DNA of 64,000 bases from Dipteronia dyeriana. Its lineage: Eukaryota; Streptophyta; Magnoliopsida; Sapindales; Sapindaceae. This document shows, piece after piece, positions 1 through 10,891 of the stretch. The notes under the pieces were generated by a model. The model saw nothing but the letters and a program-made list of their open reading frames with translations, was not told the DNA's origin and searched no databases. Numbering within the stretch: position 1 is the stretch's first letter; the number at the start of each line of letters is the position of its first letter. The translations under genes were made by a program, and so were the position numbers. Location of the stretch: the NCBI GenBank assembly GCA_032871835.1, contig CM065300.1:65669192-65733191 (forward strand), in the 5' to 3' direction.

Positions 1-106
1 ACAAGATAATTACAGATAACGAAACTGAGTTTGACAGTTATAATTTCAGAAACATGTGTCGGGATTTCGGCATAAAAAAATATTATGCCATACCAGCTCA
101 CCCTCA
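1..106 (+). pseudogene. Ty3/gypsy integrase core fragment (part of Tat-2)
   Basis: The plus strand reads as an integrase catalytic-core piece: an IITDN motif carrying the second catalytic Asp, then a TEF segment (usual GTQF/GTEF, with Gly changed to Glu), a Cys-containing helix, and YYAIPAHP just before the expected PQxNGxxE Glu motif. It stops where the copia A LTR begins at 107. It resembles the integrase of gypsy-1 at 6980-7843, so the Tat lineage is likely. Its plus orientation matches the Tat-2 remnant at 21841-27600, and I infer it is that element's integrase, split by copia A. It runs off the left edge. Confidence 0.8.
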
Positions 107-540
107 TGTTGGGATTATGCTCGATAGCATGAGTATAATAATGTATTTGACAATCTTTTCATATTAATAAAGTGATTTCTAGTTTAACAAATCTTATATT
201 ATTTATAGTTTAATTATTATAATTGTCAAAAGTAAATAATCATAAGGTCAAAAGACTATGAGAAAAGAAGAATTGTTTATACATCAAGATATGTATGAGG
301 TAGACAAAATTATTTAGTTAGTTTTGAATAATATTCACAATTTAAGATAAAGGTTGGACGTCTTTATCTTGTCATAGTTGTAGATTCTTTTGCTAGCATT
401 TGAATGAGATCAAATGTGTTATGATGAGTCTAAAATCATCAAAGTGTGGTGTATTTGGATAAAAGAATCTAATGCACTGGATGCATTGAATTGGATTATA
501 GTGAAATACTTTATCTAGAACCATCAATGAATAAAAGTTC

Positions 541-960
541 TTACTTTAAGATAATCAGAGAGTCTATCTCAATCCTAAGATAAATGATGGACTTATGGTT
601 GCAAGTGTTATCATTTGAGCTATCAATGAGTACGATTATATAGCATAGTCTATCCTCGATAGTTTGGTGGTATACATTTATTAATCGATAGAGGACTTCA
701 TTTATAGATATGGACATCGTGGCTCCATTTATGAAATGAGAGTAGAATATCATCATATGGACGTTTTGAGGTATTTGATATTAAATCTTAACGTTAAGTT
801 TTCAATAGTGTCTATTGAAGCATGGTTTCTGGACAAGTCAAATTATCCAAGTCCAAAATGTGGTCATAAGAGTAAATATAGTAAATTGGAGAGCTATAGG
901 CGGTCTATGAACTCTTGGCAATTACTGATATTCTTCACGAGGATACACTTTCTCCAATAA
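541..960. other. Two small overlapping ORFs within the copia LTR
   Basis: A 71-codon minus-strand ORF (541-756) and a 74-codon plus-strand ORF (736-960) overlap slightly head to head. Equivalent ORFs of nearly the same length occur in the other three LTRs (20432-20848, 44652-45071, 52087-52506) with scattered substitutions. I recognise no domain in either. They may only reflect recent common ancestry of the copies, so they are not called genes. Confidence 0.3.
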
Positions 961-1548
961 GATTGTCTAGGGTATGAGTAAGAAATATTAACTTATTCTA
1001 TCTTTATTTAAGAGTTCAATTTTAGTTCTTTAGTGGAATGAACTAAAATTAATAGATCGGATCTAAGTGAATCATTTGTTGATTGTGATTGGGTTGTGTC
1101 TATTGGAGCTTAAATTTAGATAGCCCGCCAAAATCCTTAATCCACACGAACTTGCATGGATCACTTGATATATTCTACCGGACCAATTTAAGGGTCCATC
1201 TAGAATTGTATTAAGGCATGTGGACTAGTTTATTTTTGTAAGAATGGGTCTAGTTCACATGTGGACTTTTTATTAAGGTCCAATGGATTTAATAAAATAA
1301 ATATATATATAATGGCCCATATATGGTGTTGGGCGGCAAAGCTATATAGTTTAGCTTAATTATATTATTTTTATTTTATTATTTAATTAAATGGAAATTA
1401 ATTAATTTGGTAATTAATTAATTATTTAATTAAAAGTCAAAATATTTTTCTAGTTGGAGAAGGTCTCATAATATTATGCTATTGTTGGTCGTATAGTTAA
1501 TATTAAAGATTATATTTGATAAGTAGATAAATAAAAAGAATTATTTTT

Positions 1549-1553
1549 CTAGT
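1549..1553. repeat. Target site duplication CTAGT of gypsy-1 (left copy)
   Basis: CTAGT at 1549-1553 is repeated at 13586-13590. The undisturbed site in the other copia LTRs reads TTATCTAGTCAAATTA, with a single CTAGT. Confidence 0.92.
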
Positions 1554-2424
1554 TGTCGACGTTGATTTCTGGATTGTTTCAGAAAAGCCGACAAGGATTG
1601 GATTTCGGCTATTTAACTCAAAGAGAAAGAGATTGAGAGAGAGTAACGAAGACACAAGTTTTACGTGGTAGAACTCCGATAGCCGGTGAAACGTCCACAG
1701 GTAGTTGAAGGATCAACCAAGCCAAAATTCACTATGAAAATATGATGTTTACAAGCTCTCGATCTCTTTTTCTTCTCTGTTTATTTTTATGTTGCTTGTT
1801 GTGTATATTATATTGCCTATACCTTTTTTAGGACGAGATTATGGGTCTATTTATATGTTTATAGAACCCTAATCTACTTTGTACAAGTTATACAAGATTT
1901 TTACATTTAATTGTGATCCGGTTACTTGCTTGAGGTTGATTGTCTTCTTTCTTGTTTCGGAGTATTTTATGGAAATCGAGTGGGATTCTAGTATTGCAGT
2001 TTTATTTGGACTTGTTTCCTTACAAGAGTGTAGTCTTTGTAGTGAAATCAAGTTGTTTCTTGATTGAGGATTCTTCCTGATGGATATCTTCGCTTATTTA
2101 ATGACTTAATCCGTGTGAATTAAGCACCAAGATTCTTACTCAGGTCGTATTTATCCCGAGTAAGAATAACACTTGTTGGTCCCGAGTAGCTTCGTTTAAG
2201 CCCGAGTAGAAGATGTTTTTTTATTAATCCCGGGTACTTTAATTGATTCAGAGTAATTTTAGTTGATCCCGAGTAAGCCTTTCCATACTACCTGTTTACT
2301 AGGGCTTTCTTCTCTTTTATGATGCCTCATAGGATATTTTCTTGAGTGCCCATTTGGACATCCACCTGGCAATTTTATTCTTCCTGTCAATGACGTGTAT
2401 GCTTTTTAAAATTCACATACGACA
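1554..2424 (-). repeat. Gypsy-1 3' LTR (left end)
   Basis: Starts TGTCGACGTTGATTTCTGG on plus and ends CATACGACA, giving TG..CA termini. It is the same length (871 bp) as the right LTR. In element orientation the polypurine tract lies immediately upstream, at 2425-2436. Confidence 0.93.
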
Positions 2425-2436
2425 ATACCCCCTTAA
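2425..2436 (-). other. Polypurine tract of gypsy-1
   Basis: The plus strand ATACCCCCTTAA next to the LTR reads TTAAGGGGGTAT on the element strand, a purine-rich primer for plus-strand DNA synthesis directly before the 3' LTR. Tat-3 has a similar tract ending GATGGGGTAT. Confidence 0.8.
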
Positions 2437-3002
2437 AATAATTTTGCCGAGTAAAATTTAATTCCGGGCAAGAGTGTTTTAATCATCTCAATTTATTTGT
2501 GCCAGAGTAACCGTCTTATCATGATGGCGTGTTTTAATGATGACCTTACTAATTTGATTCGTTGCCTCACACGAGATCTTTTGACGGCGACGTTTCGGTA
2601 TTTAATGTCAAACACCAGTTCTTTCTTTGACTCGTGTCCTTTTGCCTCTTTGTTATGCGATATCATTTATGAGAAAATGACTCACGTGTTTCCTCGAGTG
2701 CCACCTGTCATCAAAGTTCATCATTCATCTGCTTCAAAGTTATAGGGTTTCGTGCAGCTATTTTATTTTAAATTCTTCACTGTGAGTAAGCATTGGCTCA
2801 TTCTGAAAATCTTTTGAGAAAACTAGAGATTTTTTCAGCCCTAACTTTGCAGCGAATCGCTCCCCTTTGAAGATTTTACGCCAATTTTCCTGTTCCAAGG
2901 TTAGTAACGATAGACCCATCTTCCCGTCATCATCTTTTTAACATTGCTCTTGATGAACTAGATCGGGGAAATTTCTAACTGGTTTCCTGTATTCGTAGGT
3001 TT
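2437..3002 (+). promoter_or_regulatory. Probable leader of the antisense gene, with a 99-bp intron
   Basis: Non-coding sequence between the polypurine tract and the first coding similarity of the antisense gene. A donor-like CCAAG/GTTAGTAAC at 2899-2900 and an acceptor-like TATTCGTAG ending at 2998 would remove 99 bp. I find no in-frame ATG joining cleanly to the downstream reading frame, so the true start is unresolved. An 82-codon ORF at 2497-2745 shows no recognisable domain and is probably chance. Confidence 0.35.
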
Positions 3003-5880
3003 TTGGGGGAAATCCCTGATGGAGAACCTCTATTTTTAAGAGTCGATATTTCAGGACTTTACCCTGATGTTGAATTTTCTGTGTCCAGTTCTGATTCTTC
3101 ATCCAGTTCTGAATCTGATGTTTCTAATCACAGGGTACCTTTGCGAAGGATGGGTAAACATCAGATCAAAAGTCAAGTACACAAGCACGGCTCAGGCAGC
3201 GTTCTGATCATAAAGCAGGCTATCAATGAGAATGTTGAAGAGGCATCTAAGGTGTCTCGCCTTACGTATACTGTCGAACGCCCGTGTGGGTTTGATACCG
3301 AGTCGAATATGGTCGGGCCTACTGAAATAGAGAAGTACCGCTCCTGATTTGACCTGTCCGACTCGGTTATTCTGACTCCTGTGGGAAATAGAGCTGCATG
3401 GAATCCTCCTGAGGGTATGGTGGCGTTTTACGTATCCATGCTTTGCTGCGGTGTCACACTTCCCTTTCAGCCGTTTATCGCCTGGTTTCTGGCTGAAGCA
3501 GGAATCGCTCCGGCTCAATTGGCCCCAAACAGCTACAGAATCTTAATGTGTATGTGGCACATGTATAGCCGGATGAACCTTTCACCCCCGTCCCTAAATG
3601 AAAAATTGCATTTCTTTACATTGAGGCAATCAGGCAAGACGGGGACTTATTTCCTCATGTCTAATCCACCAGACTGCTGGATCCCCGATGGGACAGAAGT
3701 GAGTCGGGATGTAGACATTTCTGATGACACTAAGAAGAAGGGTTTTATATGGGGATTTCCTACATCCAACTAGTTCTGAAAAACAGTTGGTTTTTTACAG
3801 GAGAGAGTCTCGGGCTTGACGTCACCGTTACGACCGGGGATGTTCGGAAGGTGTTAAAAGTCCCACTGTTCTTTTATTCCTCTGAAGCATGGAATAAGAA
3901 GAAAATTGAATACAGTGATGATGAGCTGACCAGACTTACTCGAGCGGCAGTTCGCATGCTGGAGAAGAGGAACAGGACTTATCTCTTTGTTGAGTGGAAG
4001 ATGATTGAGCTCAGTTTCTTTGTGCAGATTTCGAGTCAGCACAGGCGATATAAGTGACTTTTTACCGCCTTTTTCTTTCTATTATAATTCAGCTTTTTGT
4101 TTCTGACAGTTTCTTTTTCCTTATGTAGTATACGATACGGATGTCGTTTGTGATCTTCAGGCTCGTCAGGTGAAGTCAATTCTTCAGGCGAGTAAGAAAG
4201 AGGCTTCTCGTCAGAGCAATGAAGGCATCGCTCTACCTGAGTCTGATGAGGAGATTGACTTTGCGGTGGAGTAAAACCCTGGGCATGTTCAGCCGACCGC
4301 TAGGGAGACTGTTGGTCCGAGTGTCTCGAGTGAGCCGACTGATTCTCAACTGCCTGATAACAGGGAGAGGCAGTGTGAGAATCCTGGGGAGGAGTCTGTT
4401 AGTCAGTCAGAAACTGGTGAAGGGGGTTATGCCTCTATTAGTCAAGTGCCTGCAGGTCCCGACTTCTTCGAGTCTTTTCGAGATGATGTCCAGGAAGATC
4501 CTGGTGATGATCTTAGCTTTCACCGTTCTCGGGGTGAAAATCGAAAGGCATTCAGCTCCTCGATTCATCCACTGAAAGTCCCTTGGGTGGTCTTATTCAT
4601 TGATTCCAGCGATGAAGATGTTGCGGATGAGATTGCCCCGAGTGTTGGCGCTGAAGCATTAGTAGATGCGGCCGCTTCAGAACTGAATAGTGCTTCTTCT
4701 ACCCCCGAGGTTGGAGATATGAGGGTTGAACCTTTGGGGGTTCCTTTAAATCCTTCTTCATCCTTGGAACCGAACAGGGCTTCTCCTACCCCCGAGGTTT
4801 GAAATATGGGAGCTGTACCCTCAGGGATTTCTTTATTTCTTTCTCCCCAGGATATGTTACGAGAGATGTTCTTCGGTTTGGCTTTCATCGGAGAAGACCG
4901 CTGGAGCGGCTTTCGGGATGGTTCTTTGACCGAACGTTTTCAAAATGTTTTCAACGGTGCATCTTATGTAAGTTAAATCCGACTCCTTTATTGTTTAGCA
5001 TCTGTCAGTTTTCTAAATGTATCTCTTTGTAAATGGTGGCCGAATTTGCTGAGCTAGTTCAGACGCAGCAACATCAAGCCGATCGAATAAGGCGTCTGAA
5101 GGCTCAGCTGAAGGTGAGTGAAGAAGGTCGTGTTCCAGCTGAAAAAGCTTATCAGCAGGAGGTCGGTTCTATACAGATATTCGCCTACCATTGTCTGGCG
5201 AAGCAGGTTGAGGCCGAGGAGAAGGCATATTTGATAGAGGAGAAAGTTGCATCACTTTAAAATCTCCTATCTTCTATTGAAGAATCCGCGCTTAAGGTCG
5301 AGCAGAAGGCGGAGCAGTCAAGGTCAGTATATGACCAAAAAATCGAAGATCTGGAGCGTCAAGTGTTGACAGTTGAATCCCTATCCCGAGAGGCCAGGTT
5401 GGAACTTGAAGTCTAAGGGGTGGATCTTTTTAAAAGATCCCCTGCTTATGATGCCCTACTTCTTCGGGAATTTCAACGCGTTCGGCCGGAGAATTTTTCA
5501 AAGTCAAGAATAAGGCGACTGAGAAGGCCCGAGCTAATTGGGAGCTGTCAATCAAACATCACGCAGACTGGTCATTGGAATCTCTTCAGATTCAGATGAA
5601 GGAATTGAGAGCCTACTGCCGTAGTCAAGGCAAAGAACCTCATCCCATGCATTTAGAGATTCCGTCCGAGCATTCTCTCTCAGCCTTCTATGCCAGTCAA
5701 GAGTCGGTTGTGAATGGTGTAGAGCCTGGTGTCAGACCGATCCCTGGTGAGGATTACAGCCAATGGATGGATGATACTGTCGACACTATTGCTTGGCTGT
5801 CTAACGAGAGCCTGCTCCGGGAATATGAGATGGTGCCAGATCCGAATATTAGAAAAGGCTCAAAATCCTCGCAACCTTAA
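3003..5880 (+). pseudogene. Antisense extra ORF of gypsy-1 ('putative gypsy-type transposon' domain protein), broken
   Basis: Plus-strand coding remnants run opposite to gag-pol. Pieces in order: an acidic Ser-rich N-terminal segment (3003-3347); a conserved block beginning AAWNPPEGMVAFYVSM and continuing VTLPFQPFIAWFLAEAGIAP (3381-3773), the signature of the Pfam 'putative gypsy type transposon' family (Transposase_28); a KGFIWGF motif after which the frame shifts; further conserved sequence to 4057; low-complexity acidic sequence (4219-4802); a coiled-coil-like part (5033-5420) ending in RSPAYDALLLREF; and a C-terminal piece ending at 5880. Stops and shifts lie near 3345, 3775, 4275, 5260 and 5415. 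Its function is unknown; extra antisense ORFs in this position are known in Tat/Retand elements. Tat-2 carries a homologue. Confidence 0.8.
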
Positions 5881-5989
5881 TTTTGTAGATCTGTAGAAAA
5901 TTCTGATTCTTTATTTTTCATTTTTTATAAAGAACCATTCTTTTTAGAGCAATAAAATTATATTTTATTCTGAATTTAGTGGTTTTGTT
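5881..5989 (+). other. 3' flank of the antisense gene
   Basis: AT-rich sequence with several AATAAA-like signals, including GCAATAAAATTATATTTTAT near 5950, a plausible polyadenylation region for the antisense transcript. It lies directly before the tandem repeat. Confidence 0.4.
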
Positions 5990-6412
5990 TATTGCTGATT
6001 GTTGCCGAGTGTTGTATTAAACTGACTGACGTTCGAGTAAATTAACCGAGTATCTTATTAAACCGGTTTCTTCGATGTTCGGGTAACTTAACCGAGTATC
6101 TTATTAAACCGGTTGTTACCCGAATGACTTCAATTGAAGCTCGGGTAACTTAACCGAGTATCTTATTAAACCGGTTGTTACCCGATTGACTTCAATTGCC
6201 AAGTATCTCATTAAACTGGCTTCTTCGATGTTCGGGTAACTTAATCGAGTATCTTATTAAATCGGTTGTTACCCGAATGACTTCAATTGCCAAGTATCTT
6301 ATTAAACTGGCTTCTTCGATGTTCGGGTAACTTAACCGAGTATCTTATTAAACCGGTTGTTACCCGAATGACTTCAATTGCCAAGTATCTTATTAAACTG
6401 GCTTCTTTATTA
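5990..6412 (-). repeat. Tandem repeat, period about 91 bp (with a 62-bp variant), in the Tat spacer
   Basis: The phrase TTCGGGTAACTTAA recurs at 6078, 6231 and 6322, and in shortened form at 6141. The last step is exactly 91 bp and one earlier step is about 62 bp. Each monomer contains two related half-units built on AGTATCTTATTAAAC, so it probably arose from a roughly 45-bp unit. It lies between integrase and the antisense gene, the place where Retand-type elements are known to carry amplified tandem repeats. Tat-3 has the same AAGTATCTTATTAAACT phrase. Confidence 0.85.
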
Positions 6413-6979
6413 TTATCTTGAAAAAGAAGTTTACACTCGTGTTTCATACCTGGTTGCTAACCGAACATTACATCAAGGCTCACCATGATCATATATTCGA
6501 GTCCTTACGCAATACCAATGACGTCTCCCCAGTTTTTATACGCAAGGGTTTGCCGAATCGTTGATCTCTTTTTTTTTAAAAAAAAATAATAATTGCTTCA
6601 ACACAGCTACGCATTTCACCGGAATTTCTCCCGATAGCATCCCGAGCATTTTTCTAGAGTCTGGTGCATCGGGTTTGCCTTTTTGCGAAGGTCATTTTGA
6701 CCGTGCTCGGCTGGCATGCTCCTACGAGCTTCTCCACCCATTCGGAATTTGGTGGTCTCGAGAATTCTATTTGCATGTTCTTATTATCATGCTCTTCTTC
6801 CATATGTTCTTATTATCATATATTTTTTTTTTTGAAAATTCGAGCTAGATGCTTTCCTTTCGGTAATTCCGAGTAATTTTATTTATTACTGTAAAAAATC
6901 AACATATTTTAATTCCAGTTTAATATTTATCCTGACTAAAAAAAAGCAAAATAAAAAGAGATACATATATTTTTTTTTT
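6413..6979 (-). other. Tat spacer between tandem repeat and integrase stop
   Basis: No coding signal. The stretch 6450-6650 is similar to 29160-29320 of Tat-3: both contain a GACGTCTC piece, an AAGGGTTTG piece, an ACACAGCT piece and a TCCCGA/CCCCGATxGCAT piece. It is therefore a conserved untranslated part of the family. Poly(T/A) runs occur at 6568-6590. Confidence 0.6.
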
Positions 6980-8775
6980 CTAAGGATAGAAAATTTTTAG
7001 GTATTGAGCGTTGCATGGTCGGGGTAAAACTCCTCCATTGGGTCGTGAAATCCAATATGCTCCATGGCCTGCTATTTTCTCGACTTTATATGGGCCCTTC
7101 CATTTATCAGCCAAGGAACCTGCAGCTTTATTTTTCGTGTTTAGTGATACCCTCCTGAGCACCAGGTCTCCAAGCTGTAATTTCCTGATCCGAACACGAG
7201 AATTGTAGTGGCGAGCCACTTTTTGTTGATATGTTTCATTTCTTATTCGGGACTTCTCCCATTTTTCTTCTAGCTCATCCAGACTTTGTAGCAGCATATC
7301 AGTATTCTGATCTTCGTCGTATAGCCTGACCCAGGGGGATGCATACGATGTTTCAATGGGGATGACAGCTTCTGTTCCGAACGCTAAAGTGAACGGAGTT
7401 TCTCCTATTGAAGTCCTTGTTGTCGTCCGGTATGCCCATAACACTTCGGGAAGCTTTTCAACCCAGCTTCTTTTTTTGGCATCCAGCTTTGCTTTAATGT
7501 TGTGCTTGATAATTTTATTCACTGCTTCTACCTGCCCATTTGTTTGAGGGTGGGCTGGTGTGGCATAGTAATTAGCAATCTGGTACTTCTCGCACAATTG
7601 TCTGAACTTTAGGTTATCAAACTGGGTGCCATTGTTAGTGATTATAGTGTCTGAAACTCCAAACTTGTAAAGTATGTTCTTTTTTACAAAATTTGTGGTG
7701 TTAGCTTCTGTGATATGCACCAGCGCTTCAGCTTCTGCCCATTTTGTGAAATAGTCGACAACTACTATGACATGTTTTGCTCTACCCCTGTCCCGGCTGG
7801 CATTGGGTCGATCAGGTCTAGACCCCACATGGAGAATGGCCATAGGGCAGTGAGGTTTTTGAGTTTTTCTGGGGGCTGTCGGATATCATTGGCAATCCTT
7901 TGACAAGTATTGCAACTTTTCGACCACTGATGTGCATCTGAGAAAAATGTAGGCCAGTAATAGCCTTGCCTAAGCACCTTGTGTGCTAAACTTCTACCCC
8001 CAATGTGGTTTCCGTAAACTCCTCCGTGGATTTCTTGGAGTATTTGATGTGCATCCTCTTCTGGTACACATCTCTGGAGAGCTCGGGAAAACCCCCTTCT
8101 ATATAATTCTCCTCTGATCAGGGTATACCTAGCCGAACGATACCTGATGCGCTTTGCTAATACAGGATCTTCCGGGAGCATGCCTTTTTCCAGGAACCTT
8201 CTCAGCTGGATCATCCAACCGTCTTGTGGTGTTCGGACTTCTGAAATTTCCAAATGCTTCGGTTCTGCTGTGCTCGGTTTAAGGAGATATGCAACCGGAA
8301 TGGTCTTTGGTCTGATTATGGTTGTTGCTAACGCTAATTTAGACAATTCGTCAGCCTTTTCATTTTCCTCCCTGGGGATCTGAGTGACCTTATATTCTTT
8401 AATTTTTTGGAGGTGTTGCTTTGCGATGTCACGGTAGGCTATCATACCTTCATCTTTGGCTTGGTACTCGTCCATGATCTGGATGACAATTACTTGTGAA
8501 TCGCGAAATATCTCAACCTCATCTGCCCCGAAAGCTATGCAGACTCTGAGTCCTGCCAATAGCGCCTCATATTCGGCTTGATTATTGGTTGCTTTATAAT
8601 CAAACCTCATGGCACATTCAAAATCATATTTTTCTGGAGTGCGTACTACGATCCCTGCCCCACTGCCATGAGTGTTTGAAGAACCATCAGCATATAGTTT
8701 CCATGGGAAATTTTTACCCAACAGTCTTTTTGCTTCCAGGTTAGGTTCTGTAAACTCGGCTATGAAATCTGCCAC
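6980..8775 (-). pseudogene. Gypsy-1 second RNase H and integrase (one frameshift, catalytic Asp changed)
   Basis: The upstream ORF (8775-7765) carries a bacterial-type RNase H with LYADGSSNTHGSGAGIVV, NNQAEYEALLAGL and RDSQ motifs (Asp, Glu, Asp all present). It continues into the integrase HHCC zinc finger (HGG..GNHIGG..CNTCQR). A single-base shift near 7797 separates it from the second ORF (7843-6980), which holds the catalytic core VVDYFTKW, IITNNGTQF, PAHPQTNGQVE and a C-terminal tail ending LKIFYP with no chromodomain. The second catalytic residue is Asn (ITNN instead of ITDN), so even without the shift the integrase should be dead. A second RNase H just before integrase is the Tat hallmark. 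Confidence 0.9.
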
Positions 8776-10240
8776 AACTCATCCTTTCTGTGAGGTTCTG
8801 GGGACATAATGAATATCGAATTCACTTAGCTCGATTGCCCATTTAGTAAGTCTTCCTGATATTTATGGTTTTTGCAAAATTTGTCTTAAAGGGCAATTGG
8901 TGAGAACCTGGATTGTATGGGCCTGAAAGTATGGTCTCAGCTTTTTTGCTGCTGAAACAAATGCTAAGGCCATCTTCTCTGCCTGTGACTACCTGGTCTC
9001 AGCTGGTAAGAATGCCTTGCTGGTATAATACATTGGTTTTTGCACTCCATCTTCTATTCTGACTAAGACTGAACTTGCTGCAAGCTCGGTGACTGACAAA
9101 TATAATTGAAGTAATTCCTCTTTTTACGATTTTGAGAGAATTGGTGCCTGTCCCAGATACTCCTTTATTTTTAAGAAAGCCTGCTCGCACTCTTCATTCC
9201 ATTCGAGTCATTTCCCTTTTTTGATTATCTTGAAAAAGGGTGCGCACCTGTCTGTAGCCCTCGAAATGAATCTTCCCAAAGAAGCTAAACACCCTATTAA
9301 GCGCTGTACTTCTTTTAATGTTTTTGGTGAGGACATTTTCTGCAAGGCCTGGATCTTCTCGAGATTAACTTCGATTCCTCTCTGGTGGACTTGAAAACCC
9401 AAGAATCTCCCCGAAGGGACTCCGAATAAACATTTGTTTGGGTATAATTTCATCTGGTATCACCTCAGGATATCAAATGTCTCTCGAAGGTCCAAGGCAT
9501 GCTTGTCTGCCGAGACACTTTTAGTCAGCATGTCATCGATGTACACTTCCATTTTCATTCCTATTTACCGAGTGAAGATTTTGTTGACCAGCCTCTGATA
9601 CGTAGCACCTGTATTTTTTAAACCGAAGGGCATTACTGTGTAACAGTATAAACCCTGATCAATTTTGAAGGCTGTTTTTTCTTCATCGGCTTTGTTCATC
9701 CTGATCTGATTGTATCCCGAGTAGGCGTCCATGAAGCTGAGCAATTCGTGACCCGTTATGGCATCGCTAGCTGGTCTATCCTTGGAAGTGGGAAGCTGTC
9801 TTTTGGGCATGCCTTGTTCAGATCCGTGAAATCTACGCACATCCTATATTGCCCATTTTTCTTTTGGACGAGGACTACGTTGACTACCCATTGGGGGTAG
9901 TTGACTTCTCTGATTGATCCAGTAGCAAGTAGCTTTTCCACCTCTTGTTTGATTGCTCGACTTCTTTCAGGATTGAATGATCTTCTCTTTTGTATTACTT
10001 GTTTCGCATTCGGGTCAACTGCGAGGTGGTGGGACATTACTCGGGCATTATCCCAACCATGTCTTCGTGACTCCAAGCGAACACATCTTTGTACTCTTTA
10101 AGCAGATTGGTTAGGTCTTGCTTGACTTTTCCTTCCAAGTTAGCCCCGATCTTGATTTTCTTATCTGGTTCATCCTCTTTTAGCACAATTTCTTCAATCA
10201 ACTCTGTTTTGGATTCATTCGAGTCCTCCCTCGGATCCAA
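8776..10240 (-). pseudogene. Gypsy-1 reverse transcriptase and first RNase H, multiply broken
   Basis: Starting at 10240, a linker ending in LKEYKDVFAWSHEDM leads to RT: IKQEVEKLLATGSIREVNYP, QWVVNVVLVQKKNGQYRMCVDFTDLNKACPKD in pieces up to 9756, then the SFMDAYSGYNQI and VMPFGLKNTGATYQR blocks (9840-9565). The catalytic box YIDD is at 9532-9543. The thumb/connection piece FLGFQVHQRGIEVN and the first, weaker RNase H follow at 9453-8800. At least four frameshifts or stops (near 9760, 9565, 9455, 9205 and 8990) break it. It is contiguous with protease upstream and the second RNase H downstream. Confidence 0.88.
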
Positions 10241-10264
10241 CTCGAATGATAAGGATTCTTTACA

Positions 10265-10735
10265 CTAATTCAGTTGTATTATGGTGCACACATGTTCTGC
10301 ATCATGCTTGTCTTTGTACACTGACAAGTTTGCTCTTCGGGCCATCTCCTGAGTTCCTTTGACTACCCCAACCCCCTGCTCTGTCGGGAACTTGATCATT
10401 AATGCATAAGTGGCTGTCACGGCTCTTATTCTATTCAGGAATGGTCGACCCAATAATGCATTATATGGCCAATTTTCTAAGTCTACCACCATAAAGTCAA
10501 GTAGGACAGTCCTTTGGCATGGTGTCGTTCCAATTTTTACGGGTATTTTGACTGTCCTGAGTAACCTTACCTCAATCCCACCAAATCCTCTGAGTGGGGT
10601 ATGGAAGAGTTGTAGATCTTTTCGTTCTAACCCGAGTTGATCGTAGACGGCTACATTAAGGATGTCCGCCGAACTACCATTATCAATCAGGATTCTCCTG
10701 ACCTCCCGGTGACCAACCCGGGCACATATGACCAA
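10265..10735 (-). pseudogene. Gypsy-1 aspartic protease domain
   Basis: A 156-codon open stretch contains the active-site motif LIDNGSSADIL (DNGSS in place of the usual DTG/DSG, as is common in Tat elements). A flap-like segment follows, then the second-half motif NALLGRPFLNRIRAV and a conserved tail KFPTEQGVGVVKG. The domain looks intact, but it is part of a polyprotein broken on both sides, so it is listed as a pseudogene segment. It would cleave the gag-pol polyprotein. Confidence 0.85.
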
Positions 10736-10891
10736 TGCGTCATTGGGCTGAACATCGATGCCATAGGAATCTGCCTTAGTGAATATTATCAGGTCCCATC
10801 CTTCCTTTATTCTTTTTAGGTCTGGTTCAACCGAGTTAACGTCAAGGTTATTCCTTGCTTCTATTGCTTCTCTGATTTCCTGAGTTTGTTC

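Larger units (their letters stand above)
107..1553 (+). repeat. Copia A 5' LTR, left part
   Basis: Matches the LTR copies at 19998, 44218 and 51654 base for base over long stretches, starting TGTTGGGATTATGCTCG. It is cut at the CTAGT target site where gypsy-1 inserted, and resumes at 13586. The joined LTR is about 2.23 kb, long for a copia element. Confidence 0.92.

Noticed and set aside
7011..9000. Plus-strand ORFs of 60-80 codons opposite gypsy-1 pol
   Set aside because: They are mirror frames of the pol coding sequence, with no domain and no consistent composition.
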